A stretch of DNA of 64,000 nt, taken from Sanderia malayensis (lineage: Eukaryota > Cnidaria > Scyphozoa > Semaeostomeae > Pelagiidae). Shown here piece after piece: positions 11,745 through 24,914 of this stretch. Below the pieces are notes generated by a model. It did not search any database, had not been told where the DNA came from, and saw nothing but the letters and a program-made list of their open reading frames with translations. Within the stretch, counting starts at the first letter, position 1. Each line of letters starts with the position of its first letter. The stretch spans positions 186,001-250,000 of the forward strand of contig RQOL01000466.1 in assembly GCA_013076295.1 (NCBI GenBank). The letters run 5' to 3'. A program made the translations under genes and the position numbers.

Positions 11745-14700
11745 TCACCCAATACTGATTACTCTGTCACGTGCAGCATCGACAATATCGTAGTCTTCAA
11801 GGCAACAGGGCATCTCTGGTATCACATCATAGGTTTTCAGAACGACAGCCGTCGGCGAAGCAGCTCTTTCCCTCATTAAATAATCAATCGAAAAGTTGCT
11901 GTTTACTAAGCTGCTGTTGCTATGATTGTAAACAACTTTTTCGATGGAGTCGTTGTTTGCTTCCACGGGTGAGTTGTTCTGCGGAGGAGCATTAACATCA
12001 CCAGTAACAGGTATCGCAAAGCATCTTTCCTCTATTTCTGCTTGACAAGTGGCAATTGGGTCGAAACAACCAGCAACGATAGTGGTGTTCTCTAAGACTG
12101 ACGTATTTGTTGATATCGATACTTCATGGATTCTACCTTGCTTCGCGTCAGCATGACGACACAACATTGCTGATGCCAAGCATAATAACGAAGGAACAAC
12201 GTTATCTGTCTTGATATTATCCAGCTTATCGCTATCTAATGTGCCACAATTACTTGTTGAATCTGGCAGAATTTCTATCATGTCCCCAACAGCATCTTCG
12301 TTATCTGCCCTGTTATCTGATGCACCATCCTCTTTTTGATTAATGAAAGAAAAGCATGATACCTGATGATCTTCGTCAGACGTTTCGTCAAAATTAATAC
12401 GGCGAGCTGACGCTTTTGGGCTTGTCGCACTGTATCTTTTGAAACCTGTGGGCGTGATTGCAGGATTCTGTTTCTCGGTGTCAGGCCCTGAATTACTCAG
12501 CAACTTGAGCGTCAAATCATTTGACGATAGCGAATCGCGCCTGCTTGTATTCTCTTCTTCACGGATTACACTAACACGAAATCTCCCGCTAACTAAAGTA
12601 GGTGAGCCAGAACTATTTGACCACGGTGAGCCATGATGAGATGCAGTGAGCCTTTCAAGCAATTGCCTTTCCAAATTCAATCTGGGTACGTGATAATCGT
12701 TGTTCATGCATCCCAAATCCGTATCACTAGAATCAATGAAAAAGCTCTTTGATTTCGATGGAGTAATGTTCCATGTACTGTAGCAATCCATTTCAGAATT
12801 CGGTACAACACTTTCTTCGGCGTCATCTGATTTTCTGGGGATTCCAAGGGGGATTTCAGATGATGCTAGAAGTTCTGTCTCCATCTCAGCATCTTCTTCT
12901 CTATGAGCAGCCAGAAATCTGGTATCATACAAAGCGCTTTTCGTCAATCTCGCTGCAGTAAGCGCTCGGATATTCGGCATTGACTGGAATGCCTCGTTCT
13001 TTCCACTCTGATCAGTTTTATTACTGAACGACTGAGATTTAGAGCGCGTGAGTTTTCGACGAGTTTTCGTCGCGTCGGACAGAGATCGTCCCAGTTTTTT
13101 CTTGCTCGCCGAACGCTTGCGAGTGGGTGTGCGGTTGTCTTTTTCATCGTGAGATTCGATGACGTCATATTCCGCTTCGTTGAACTCTTCGTCCGTGTCG
13201 TCGCTCGTGAAAACCCGTTCCAATAGCATCGGGCGTGATCTGAGGATGTCAAGTGCCCGCTCCAAGCGGAATCGCTTATCAAGCTCGAAGAGAGAGCAGT
13301 GACTGCCCAGGTTGTCGGCAGTGCCCAATTCTTCGTCACCCGTATTGCTTTCTTCGTCGGCATCATAATCAACGGACATAAAATCACAGTCACTTTCAGA
13401 TGAGCAACTGGACATGTTCAAAGATTGGTGACTACCAGAAGTCAAATGACCCGAATCAACCTGAGACAGTTGACCACACCCTGTGTCTTGTTGCAGAGTT
13501 TTGTCTGCGCATTCACTACCGTCAAATTTATCGAGATTGGCAGGCAATGACATGTAATATCGCCAATCGTCACGTGTTTTTATAACTGGGGTATGATCTG
13601 AAATAGAACATAAATACAGCAATCAATGCTACATCAATGCTATATTGCTGCATCTTTATACATCTAGTTAAAGGGTTGCATTCTCCACTGCATGGGAGCT
13701 AGGTATCTGGGACATTTTTATGCTGGTGATCAAAGCAAGGACCATGGTTCATACTCTCCAACATGTATGATGCTTTAATTGTCATGATTATCACAATACC
13801 TGTGAGACTCAGGCCCCAAAAAGAGTAAGAAAGTTGAAATTCCTAACAAAGTGTGAACATCTTGTGTTATTTGCGCTCAATATGCGACAGGAAGCGCTAA
13901 CGAGCCTTGATAGCCAGTTAATAATTAAGAAATATGATGCAAAGCTATTAAAAAGCATTTGTGAGTAAAAAAATCGTACTTAAATCGTTAATGGAGCTCG
14001 TTGTACTGTAGCAACATCCACTATCATGTTCTGGATATTTTTCAACTTCATTCGATGGCATTTCTGTCATACTCCTTGACAAAGCCAACTGACTTCCTTT
14101 GGCTTGTGGTTGCAACGAGTCCAATAAATCTGCATCGCTTGTGTATCCACCACCATCCAAGTGGCGCTCAATCTCCTTAACTGGCAGGTTGCTTTGCAGA
14201 AATAAGTGAATTGCAACATCTGATAGATACTGGTTGTCGTCAACAATTCTAAATGAAAAGATAGAAAAGTTGGTCAATAAGATGACATGACAATTCTCCT
14301 AAAGATCCGAAACAAACTTTTTGGCTATCAATGATACATATATGCTGTTATATTCAATTTAAAAACAAGATGCTGTAAAGAGAAACAAGGGTATCATCTC
14401 TCTGTAATACAAGTGTAGAAACAATTAATCTACCAAAAGCAATCAAAAATCTATCATCCACCCCAATTAAGAGACAAATTTTGATTAAGTAGGAGAACAT
14501 TATGACAAATCCAAAAAGGCTTCGTATTGTCGCAAGGCTTCAGTATCGTATTGTCTTTCTCAGTAATTAAGCTTGGATAAGACATTTAATCAGTCTGTTA
14601 ATCATCTATTCATCATAGAATTGCGGCAAATTGAATGACTGGATTATACTGTTTTGCTCTTTAGAATAGACCATCATATCTCAATTTTAATTAGATTGGC

Positions 14701-17700
14701 TTGTGTGGCATTTCGGATTTAAAATGTCCGGTGGTGAGGAAATGTTATATAAAGCAAATAAAAATAATGAACTTACCCTTCAAGGAATTTCTGCAGTCCT
14801 TGCTGCCTTCGCTTTAGAAATTGCCTTTGAAAGCGGCCAAACAGTCGCTTTGGAGGCAATTCTGGTGGACAACTAAAGGAAAGAATTGATATACAAATAA
14901 ATACTTGCATTTCATTTACGCATCAATGCATTGACAATAAGTACTTATATCATGCACATAAAAGCGGGTAAAAGACACAGCATGGACAGATCATCAGCCT
15001 AAAAGCACTCTGAGAAGATCTATCTGATTAAGCAGCAGGAATATAATCTCATGTAATAGCTATACTCATATTGCACTTCGTAAGAGTTCTTTGCAATCTA
15101 CTAAATAGAAATACCCAAGCCTACTTGTATCGCTCATTGAAAGAACTGGGGTGTTCACGAAAGGTCTTATAAAATTATATGAAACATGGTGCATAAAAAA
15201 CTTCACAATATTAATATTTCATACTAGCTATATACGATATTCTCTATTTCCAATTCGAGGATATCATATATATAAGGAAACATAAGGCCCTAAGTTAAGA
15301 GAAGACCTTGTGTGCCAATTGAACGTGGTGGCGAAAATCAACATGCTTGGAGTGGGAGCTTATTGGAGAGGGGGCAATTGGAGTGGGAGCCTATTGGAGA
15401 GGGGGGCAATTGGAGAGGGGCCAATTCGAGAATTTATAGCACACGAGATCTCCTTATACAATCTCTAATCGCCTCCGTAGTTAGATGTGCCTTAAGCCCT
15501 GTTGCCTCAATCAATGAAAGAGGTGCAAGACCTCATTATACATGTTCGCAACCAGAGTGACATGATCTCCAAATGCTCGCCTCGTTACCTACTGGGTGGG
15601 GCATAGTCTATTAACCAGACCCTGAGTCTCAGGGTCTCGTTAATAGACTATGCCACTGGGTGGCGGTATAATAACGGAGTGTCGGTGTCGTGTCGTCCGA
15701 CACATGGCAAATGGTGGTGTTGCGGCATTGTGCCTTGATCCTTGATTAATAGTTAGATTTGAGATTAGCAAGAACGAGCATCATGTTTATAATAGCATTC
15801 ACACGGTATGTAATACCGAACAGAAGTAAGAAGAAAACACTGGTATTTTCATTTCATATCTCAGGATCAACTGTTATCCCGATCCATTGAAATCGAATTA
15901 ATGAAGATTACTCAACGGCTCTGTTATTGTTCAGCCTCGCCATAACATGGACAAGGAGAGTAAACAGAACAACAAATAGTAGTATCATGCAATTATGTCA
16001 TTGACATAAAATGAATCCCACAACAGACGTGCATTACACGCATCAAATTCAATACATGTAATGCCAATAATGCTGCTGAAATGCTCTTAATGGATAAAAA
16101 ATAGACTCCTATGCAAAACGCCGAGATCAATTTGGTTAGTGCATAAATGCCAAAATCAATTACCCAATTCGTCTTGATAATTATCCTTCTCTTCAAAAGA
16201 CCAATACACTGGATCAGCAACTTAGCGACTTCTCGTTCAATACAAAAATACCAAATCGCTTTAGAGTCTATTAAATACGATTCCTATAGTTAGCCAAAAT
16301 TCCGAAGAATGTGTAATCAATTCAACAACCAATTGTACCCGTACGAAAATAGATTTGAAAAATGCCGCTATTTTATAAACTGCTTCATTGGCATGAAAAT
16401 CAGTACAAAAGCAAATGACGTTAACCCGGGTTAACTTTTGCAGTGTAAATAGGGCTATATACTATACTGTGACAGTATGGTGTTTTTCATGCATCATCTG
16501 GGCGTTTACCCAGTTAATGCATGGGTATTTTTCATGCGCAGTTGGACGTGCATGCAGACCTGATTTTGTGCGTAATCAGAGTTTAGTGACACAAGGGTTC
16601 TTTCATTTCTTCATACATAGTAAGATTAGATGGGGTTACTCTTTGATTTCTCATCAAACAACAGGGTTTCCATGAATTTGCATGGGATTTCTCAAGAGTG
16701 CTAGATTGGATGATCTCTTTCGATTTAACAGTTTTAACTTTTGTAGTTTGTAGTGTAAGCGCTGTTCTGGGTTGAAACTAAAATAGAGCTAATAAAAATA
16801 AGGCTTAAGGTCCCTCCCGTCAGGTGCAAAAAGTTATTATTGTAATGGTGAGGAGGCATGTAATAAAAGAAATGGGTTGCTTCAACAGGTTTGATAGCAA
16901 TCAAAGACTATAGCGACTGAAGAATAGAGATAACACACAATTAGAGTCACTATAAACTACAATACGATTTTTGCGAGCAAATTATCCGCAAAGAAACCCT
17001 TCCCCAATGCAAGTGAAGATTATTAACGTGGCACAAAGAGATAAATGGAAAATATCTTGTGTGGTAGAAGTAAAAAACAAATCTATTGACCACAAATTAT
17101 TTGACTTACGTCACCCATTTGTACAATATGATTAGCCGTTTTCTCAGCCATTGGAAATCCGAATATCTTCTTCGAACACATGATTCGCTGCACGAGAAGG
17201 CAATGTTATTCGTCTGCAAAAGAAAATCACAAAGTGTAACTTATTTGTTAATAGCGCAGGCTGAGGGCGCTGGCAGCTATACTATACTCTTGGTGTGGGC
17301 CTGAGGGTTGTGATCATAGAATGGTATTCTATAGAACGAAACGAATACCCAGTTGGCCACTACATTAATCCCTAAAAATTTCGGACAAATACAGTCCGAA
17401 ACTTAACCATCCAAAATTAAATTGTCCGAAATTTTTGGGGATTAATGTACACAACAGCTTGATGATAACCACTATAATATCAAATACTGGTGTTAACTCG
17501 AGGAGAACGTGACGTTATTGATAAGTTCTAGTAATCACATGATAGAAGTTAGGTTTATGAATTGAACTACTAACGGCAATACTTTTTGCAAGAGTAATTT
17601 TTTGTTACGTGACAAAACGAATGTAAAATAGTCTTGCCAATATAAAATTCATAATAATTTTTAAAATTCATAAGTAATGATAGACTGTGATGCCAGTAAC

Positions 17701-19140
17701 AGTGTTTGAACACATTCAAAGGTCCCCGAAATTATCGTCAAGATATTTGGTAGATTAAGATTTTTGATACATTTAGATAATCCAGGGTGTGCCCAAAGGG
17801 ATGTGAGTTATTCAGACAACAAAGAACAACCAGAAATTCTTTTATGGCCCACACACTTGCTTTATATGCGGGAATTATTGGTATAGTGTTGTTCTGTATG
17901 TCACTTATATATTTGGTAAACACTGAATCGTGACTTAATTTATTAAATTTGACTACCTACATACCGCAATTTCCCCCAATACCCCCCTCCCCATTTTCAA
18001 AAAATGATCCAAATGCCCCTGAGAAAAGCCTCCCTTAAAATCTTATAAACAGGATGGGCGTTTATTTGGGTAAATAAATGATTCTATATATAAAACTCTA
18101 TCAGTTTAATGCCGATAAATAATGCGTAACAAAAGTGATTTACTTTCGATTACAATTCCAACTAGATTGGGTGAAATTATTTTTATCAATGTCAAATATT
18201 CCAAAACTGCACTATTCATCCTGGTTTAACGTCGTACCACAGTCTCTGCTCAAATCATACAATGAGCAAGCGGACAAGAATTTGTAAAACTTGGCAGACG
18301 AGACAGTCATTGCCTCATAGCCCTGCCATGATCATCCTAGAATTGTACGTAATGTACGTAAACGTTTGAAATTCCTTTTAAGCTATAAAAAAAACCCGCA
18401 GCATGTGTTCTGTGTATTGATCGTCTTTAATCTGACCAAAATATTTCAGCCTTCGAAATGCTAAATTGTAAAAGGGGAACAGAACGACGAATATATCTTG
18501 AATATCTTCGGGTCTCGTTTGGAAACGATGCGACTTTTTTGGTTTTCAGACATGAGAAGTATGCAAACTATTGTTTACCCAGGTTTCTTGATATAATAAT
18601 ACCAAAATTCAATGAATAGTGAGTTGCATTAAACGCTTGACCAGGCTTTTTTCTTGCAGTGCAGAAGCAGACAATGATTTTCAGCATTAACAAAACACTC
18701 AAACAGACATCTTTGGTGCAGGAGCAGTAATAAAATATTTGTTGTCATGACCACTCAACGACATTATGTACTCAAGATAAAAGGCCCGTGCTCCACCTTT
18801 ATAAATGCTTGTGTACGAGACTATTCAGGAATAAATATTCACTGTAAATATGACAAGCAATGACTCTGTCAAAAATACATCAACATGCAAATGTATTTAC
18901 ACATAAACTTGTACCTTGACAGTGATTTCATAATCTGTATACAATGCCTTTTCCCTGCTGATGTGGGTCCGTGGATTTCTGACATCAATTTGCAAAAACG
19001 GCTGGAAAATAAAAATCATAACACGTTAGGGAACGCTGTAGCAATACGTTAGAGAAAAATGTTGTTAGAGAACTGCTGACAAAAACAAAAGCGCGTTACA
19101 TGTGCTTAATATTCAAATCATGACTCACTTTCGTGTGCAT
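11745..19140 (-). CDS. SNX10/11-like PX-domain sorting nexin with very long C-terminal tail
   Basis: Minus-strand exons in order: 19140-19129 (MHTK), 19001-18915, 17213-17110, 14872-14777, 14248-13980, 13597-11745. All joins keep phase and give about 806 residues. Residues 5 to about 125 form a PX domain like SNX10/SNX11: PFLQIDVRNPRTH, then CVRRRYSDFQWLRKRL (the phosphoinositide-binding arginine region), LPPKRLFGRF, RRQQGLQKFLEG and LSDVAIHLFLQSNLPVKEIE. SNX10 family members bind PtdIns3P on endosomes and lysosomes. SNX10 itself is about 200 residues; here the SNX10-like Ser-rich segment (HDSGCCYSTTSSIND) is followed by one 617-codon exon that adds a disordered, Ser/Asp-rich tail with a basic patch (TPTRKRSASKKK). 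No known domain is visible in the tail. The first exon is only 12 nt, but its AAA|GTGAGT donor and its phase fit. Confidence 0.87.
15591..15663. mobile_element. 55-bp near-perfect palindrome flanked by 9-bp direct repeats
   Basis: 15600-15654 is a palindrome with 27-bp arms and one mismatch; the ends are GGCATAGTCTATTAAC and its complement. ACTGGGTGG stands directly on both sides (15591-15599 and 15655-15663), as a target duplication would. It lies in the long intron between the third and fourth SNX-like exons. No coding capacity. Confidence 0.75.
17361..17449. mobile_element. 85-bp foldback element flanked by TA
   Basis: 17363-17447 begins CATTAATCCCTAAAAATTTC and ends with the inverted form, one mismatch in about 24 bp. 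TA lies on both sides (17361-17362 and 17448-17449). It sits in an intron of the SNX-like gene and fits a very small Tc1/mariner-type MITE. Confidence 0.75.
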
Positions 19141-22100
19141 GCTACTTTGAAAAGCAAGAGGTATCAATGAAAGAGAAAAGAAGAGAGAGATGGGGGAGGG
19201 GGAATAGCAGGAGAGGAAACAATCTTGCTTCTCTACCAATCAACCTCAACCTCTGCAGGCGGGGTGTAGTGGCTTTGTGGAGGGGGCACGGAACGGGGGG
19301 ACTCTCCATAACCACATATTTTTCTGCTGAAATCACTGTCGATACAATTGAAACAAAGTGCTTCCAGGTTGGTGCCCAAAACGGCATACTAGACAGCAAA
19401 ATTAAACCTGAAAGCAGCATGTTCTTCTTAGTTTCACGAAAGCCAGAGGCTTGTTAATTTATCGAAATGGAGTTGATTTCTCAAGAGTCATGAAAAAATT
19501 AAAATTTTCAAAAGTTTGTAATTTTGTCAGTCGGTGACGACACATCACGAATCAACATCAGTGATTAAACCCAGCGGCATTGTAATTCTGATTAGTCTTG
19601 TTTGAAAGTCAAATTGTCGCCATGACACTTTCTATCAACTCATTAGAGTATGTTGACAAACTGTCAGCTGATCGTGATATTAGGTCGAGATAGAGTCGCA
19701 ACGACAACCCCTATCAAAAAATAGATGAGGATGCTGAGGTTCCCCTATCTCTTCTATCTCTACCAAACCACCTCAATTCATTAAGGTATTACGTAGTAAA
19801 TCGATCATCAGCTTTCAATGTGTGGTCACGGAAGGATAGTAAAGGAAGCGACAGTTCCTTGCCATAGTTCGTGCGACTTAATGGATAATTTCACATTTCG
19901 TGAGTGTTAGAATTTAAATGGATTTACATAACAATCTAATTCCATTTTGCTTCGTTACTGTCCTTTCTACCCACACATTGCCCAAGATGTCATTTCCCTG
20001 GGACTCTCATTGAGGGTCAAAATACAAGTTCGAGCCCCGCATGGAAAAAGTAACACTTCAAAAAGAGGAGGCGACTCTAAGTTATAAATGTCTGCTAAAC
20101 TTGACGAGACCTTGTCTTCAATTTAAAATAAGTCTGGGCACTTTCTGCAGGAAAGCAAATAATACAAAACGCTGAATACTGAAGGCGAAATAACGTTGAT
20201 TGAGCAAAGGCGATAGATGCGAAGGAAATCTGTGATAATCCTGGTGTAAAGCCGGGTGTTTGGTCATCGGGCAGACTCAAATGTAAAAGTGAATGAATCA
20301 TTCCCGGCTTTAGCTTTGAGATGAAGACAAAATACACGTGTCAGCTTCAAACATACTGACAAGAGCAAATAAACATAACGCAAAAGACTGGCAGATTTCA
20401 AATGAATGATTCTGCAGCGATAACATTAACATAAAATGTATAATTCACCTAAAAGATGCCCCACATAAGGATATTTCTAAACTCAAATATGCAAACTCCC
20501 TTCACCGTTGCACAATGGGATTTTCAATTCTTTGTATCCACATATAGTACACTGTGTTGTGTATATATGACCAAGGCCAGGTAAAAACATGCATTCATTT
20601 GGACAAGCTACTAATCCTTATGCAAAGTACTTGCAGGTCACTGCAATAGTGTTTGTGGTGATTTTGCTTGATATTAGTAAGCCTAAGGATCTATATTGGC
20701 AAAAGAGATCAATAATACATACGTAGCTTAGTTATTTATATAATTTATTGATCAAAAACAAAATGGGATGTGTGAAAAACTTTGAAATTAGGAATCGTGG
20801 TAACTAATGTCTTCTTTAAAATCTAATTCGATTGGCAGTTCTCGGTATATCTCATTCAGTTTTATATTTATTTAATTCCTTCATCTAACTCGCATGTATG
20901 TAGTCGTGCTAAATTTTCAAATCAATAGAAGAATTGAGATTTGAAAGAGGTGACAGTGACATAAAAATAGTACATACACGTATATAGAGGAGACGTGGGG
21001 AAGCACGTATTCACACCTTACGAGCAACGTGCTAAATGCTTCAAAAATTTCCATGAATGATAAGAAATAAACAACAACAATGCTGCCAAAATTCAATACG
21101 GTTTATTGAAGTATGCCCAGCTCACGTAATATAATAATGTTGTCAATGTAACTTGCATGCAAACGACTTCGAGGCTAACCAAAACCCGGGCAGTTATTAC
21201 ATACTCATGAACAAAATGATATATGGATATTCTGTATATAGTACCAGCTCTAGATAAATGATAATAATACTATTTCTTGGTTCATATTCTCAAAATCAAT
21301 GCACGGGTTCTGTTTGGCATTTCAGACTCCCCGGAGGCGGTCGTTTTCTGAGAGTTGCAAAAAGCAAAATGAATCCGACACAACTATTGAATTTACTTCC
21401 TCTCCAGAATTACACTTGGGTCACCTAAATGAATTTTAAGTTCAAAAGGGTTCAACTCAAAAATTGCCTGCAAGGCAAGTCGGCAAGATCAAAATTTGTG
21501 AAGAAACTTTCAGTACCTGACTCGAATGCAAGGAAGTCAAAGATTTCAAAAATCGTGAGAATGAACAAACATCGTCTCCAGAGACAGAGAGAACAATTTT
21601 TTCTTTCAAAGACGTGTCCATTTTTAACAATAACAGCTAAACAGGAAAAACTAAGAAACTTATAGCTGAAAATTCTCAGTTTCTTATATAAAAAAGAAAG
21701 CATCATTGGCGTCTACCAACTCGCGAAACTAAGATGGCTATCGTCAGGGTTGCAGCAGGCCCGCCTGTACAGCACAAAGACGCGTGGTGCGTTCCTTAAT
21801 TCTAAAGTTTGGCTATGGTTAGATTTACTACTTGTTGTGAAGTTGAAACCAAATTTTCCCATTGAATGAAGTTTTCGTGTTTGACATTTAAATTGTCACG
21901 GTATTACGTGTCTCGAAAAAGAGTGTCCGAAAAAGTTTGCGCAACACGATAACAAAACCACGAAATTATGAATTTCGACGAAGGCCTAAAATCGATGATC
22001 AGTTTTGCTTGCTCTTCAAAACAAACAATTTGCCAATTACGCACATGAAAATACACGGAAAATCAAGAAAAATAAACTGCAATTGCTTAACAAGTATAAC

Positions 22101-22947
22101 ATCGCATTTTCTAACTAAAAAACTGAAATAAAATAGAAAGCAAATGTTACTTAAACAATAATATAATGAAATTGACTCCTCATACCTCATTTTGACTTTG
22201 ATTATCTATCATATTTGAGAATATATCATCTATATTGAAAATCTTTGATTATAAATTTGATTGTAGGCCGATAATAATATTATTCCAATACATCTTGTTC
22301 CATGGAAGAATTAAAGTGGTCCAGAGCCAGTCCAGTCCTACTGTTGTGTGGTATTGTCCAATGGCTTCACAGTTTGATCAAACACAACGACACAATCCAG
22401 GCATGAACATTTTTTTATCAACAGCAGGCGATATGATAAACGAGCAACAAACTGTTAGAGACAAAGCGGGCGTCGTTATTCATACACAACAAATGATAAT
22501 CGGCATACCTTATTATTATTACTGCTATTGCTGTCATTCAACCATTCAAAGACTGATTTCACACTCCAATCAACACAATTCATCTCATGTTGTACTTGTA
22601 TTGGACATGTAATTGTGATCATGCAGGTTGGCTCGTCTTTTAAGCCTGGTCCTCCTCACTATGGGTTTAAAACACGATATTTACGATAACGATGATTTTT
22701 TATCGGGATTATCCACAATGAGGACATGAAAAATTATCGTGTTTTGAACGATTAATCGGGGCAAAACAAGGGCGATAATTACGAAATGAAAAGGAAACTT
22801 TTTGATATTATTTCACATTTATCGTGATCCGTTGACGTCAAACATATTGTTTTATGGAATCTGAGGAATTTATGAAGAAAATCGTGAATGGGCTGGGCAT
22901 TGGTGAAAAAATGTAATTTTCTTCTCAAAACATAACATTGCTAGTGT
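19141..22947. other. Gene-free stretch upstream of the SNX-like gene
   Basis: Only short, unsupported reading frames on both strands. The first part presumably holds the promoter of the minus-strand SNX-like gene. Nothing else was recognised. Confidence 0.35.
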
Positions 22948-23570
22948 TACACGCTTTTTTTATAAGGAACCGTTTATAAGGAGCCTACATGTAGAAGGTC
23001 AAAAAACTTAAGGAACTTTTGCTACTAAAGGCCAAATCACCAAGGAACTTTTTAATTTTGAATACCGTAAATCCTCGAATAAGCCCCGGGGGCTTATTTG
23101 CAAAAATGAATTTTTGGGTGGGGGCTTATTCGAGGGGGGTGCTTATTCGAGGGGGGGGGGCTTATTTCAAAGTTTTGCTTTTTCCTCAAAGGTTGACAGT
23201 AAAAAGACTACATAATTATCTCAATCAGCTAAACTTTTTTCACAAAGTGAAAGTGCTGTGTGAAGATCTAACAAAACTTATAATTTGTTTATCTTCACGA
23301 AATTCGCGTTTCTTTTTGCTATTTTGTCTCGAGTCAAAGGAAGTGATACTGTATAACTTTTGTCCTGTTGGGGCTTTCTCGAAATAAGATATTATTCTGC
23401 GCTTATGTTTCCCTCGAATAAGACCCCATGGGGGCTTATTCGAGGGGGGGCTTATTTGCAAAAATGATTTTTTAGGTGGGGCTTAATCGAGGGGGGGCTT
23501 ATTCGAACGTGGGGGCTTATTCGAGGATTTACGGTATATTTATATTTCCGCACAATTTACAATTAGGAAG
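22948..23570 (+). mobile_element. TA-flanked foldback element, interrupted and lacking its right end
   Basis: Starts TA|CACGCTTTTTTTATAAGG at 22948. Its interior closely matches the reverse complement of the intact copy at 49910-50153. A second MITE (23065-23534) is inserted within it. The match resumes at 23535 and stops at about 23570, so the other terminal repeat is missing. Confidence 0.85.
23065..23534. mobile_element. 470-bp MITE with CCGTAAATCCTCGAATAAG ends, TA target duplication
   Basis: The ends are CCGTAAATCCTCGAATAAGC and its inverted copy (about 23 bp). Sub-terminal copies of the TCGAATAAG / CTTATTCGA motif repeat inside. The uninterrupted relative at 49910-50153 shows the original site: GAATATATTT became GAATA..element..TATATTT, so exactly TA was duplicated. 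This points to the Tc1/mariner superfamily. It has no transposase gene. Confidence 0.9.
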
Positions 23571-24281
23571 CCGGTTCCATTGATTTCAGGACTTTTACAT
23601 TATATGAAGCTTCTTTATGTTTTTACCTGTTATCTTTTCACAAGTTATATGTAACGAGTCTAACTTAAACTGAACCCTATTCAACTTTCTATAATGATAT
23701 TATCACGCTCATCATCATTTTTACGTTAATACTTTTATAGATTGCTTGAGAAGACTGTGTTATCTTTGCTACAATATAAACTTTGATAGAAATCAAGATA
23801 ACATAATCTTGTCAAATGCATCAAATTGAGCTGTAACAGTCAACAATTGCAAGTAAGAACCAGTGAATTGGACATCAGTCTATAAGCCAATTCGGAGTTC
23901 CATTGCTGCGTTGGGGTCTGGAACCGAGTCGGGATAACTCTGTTTTGCAACAACGCAAGCAGTGTGGAGATTAGAGAATTGATGCTGGATTCATATAATA
24001 ACTAGACTTCTGAGGTAAGAATAGGTATTTTTTATACTTAATTTTTTTAATGTTATAAACACTATCACATCAGTACCACATAATAAATCGCAAAAATTTG
24101 CATTTTCAAAATGAGCACGAAAAGACGGAAGCCAAGAAGTTTGGCCTAATAAGGCCTATTTAGCCGTAAATGGCCGCGGTTGAAGAAAATTTATAACAAC
24201 TCGACTTGGATTTACCTTTTAAGTTTCACATTTCAAGCTCTAAATAAATTGTATATTTAAAGCTATTTCTCTTTCTTTCAG

Positions 24282-24914
24282 ATGCGTATTTGTGCTTTTG
24301 TTCACTGCAGCAAAAGTACTTATCAGCTGAAGAAATGGCAAAGAACTGTATGTGGATCTCACTCTATACAGCATAGTGATTGCCCATGTCCTCCACCATT
24401 TGCTCTTTTTCCTTTTCCAACAGAGCTTGCTAACCCTGAAAATCGTATAGAATGGACCAAAGCAGTAAATAGAAAAGATCCAGTAACTGGAAAGAACTGG
24501 CAAGCAAGCGAGGACTCGCGAATATGCTCAAGTCACTTTGTTGATGGTAAGCCCACTGAATTATATCCAAATCCATCCATCAACCTAAAACCACAACAAG
24601 ACAATGACGAAATCCCCAAACCAAAGAGACGTCCACCACGAAAAAGAAAACAAACTGAAGATAAGTCACTGAAACAAAATGAAAGCCAAACAAAGAGCAT
24701 AATAGCAAATGATACATGTTTATCTGCAGTGGCGGAAGATACAACGAAAAAAACAAATAACAATGCTTTCAGATGGGATTTCTACATATTGAAAACCACA
24801 GGCATTGGGATCATTGGCATACAGGGTATGCGCCAGACTGTGAATGTTGGGTTCATCATTGGACTTTGTTTTCTGTGGTTGAAACAGCTGTTTTGCTGGA
24901 GGATTTATTGCTGA
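24282..24914 (+). CDS. THAP-domain protein, transposase N-terminus, truncated
   Basis: The ATG directly follows a good acceptor (TTTCTTTCAG). The protein opens with a THAP C2CH zinc finger: C4, C9, then FPFP, the conserved EWTKAV tryptophan, and ICSSHF with the final Cys and His, followed by DGKPTELYPNPSINL. The DGKPT..NP motif is typical of THAP domains on transposases rather than host THAP proteins. A basic stretch (KPKRRPPRKRKQ) follows. THAP fingers bind DNA, here presumably the element's own ends. The last ~60 codons (from about 24730) run antisense through the coding part of the opposite SAP-SWIM gene, so the true 3' exons and the DDE catalytic core are probably lost. Likely a dead fragment. 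Confidence 0.7.
   Translation: MRICAFVHCSKSTYQLKKWQRTVCGSHSIQHSDCPCPPPFALFPFPTELANPENRIEWTKAVNRKDPVTGKNWQASEDSRICSSHFVDGKPTELYPNPSINLKPQQDNDEIPKPKRRPPRKRKQTEDKSLKQNESQTKSIIANDTCLSAVAEDTTKKTNNNAFRWDFYILKTTGIGIIGIQGMRQTVNVGFIIGLCFLWLKQLFCWRIYC

Noticed and set aside
15312..15560. Plus-strand frame with repeated GGAGTGGGAGC-type sequence
   Set aside because: The frame arises from a G-rich short repeat inside an intron of the opposite-strand SNX-like gene.
21429..22612. Several plus-strand reading frames (Lys-rich, then Tyr/Cys-rich)
   Set aside because: Low-complexity composition, no splice partners and no recognisable motif.
23065..23534. Regularly spaced TCGAATAAG repeats as a possible CRISPR-like or satellite array
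   Set aside because: The copies are the sub-terminal motifs of a MITE in both orientations, not a spaced array.
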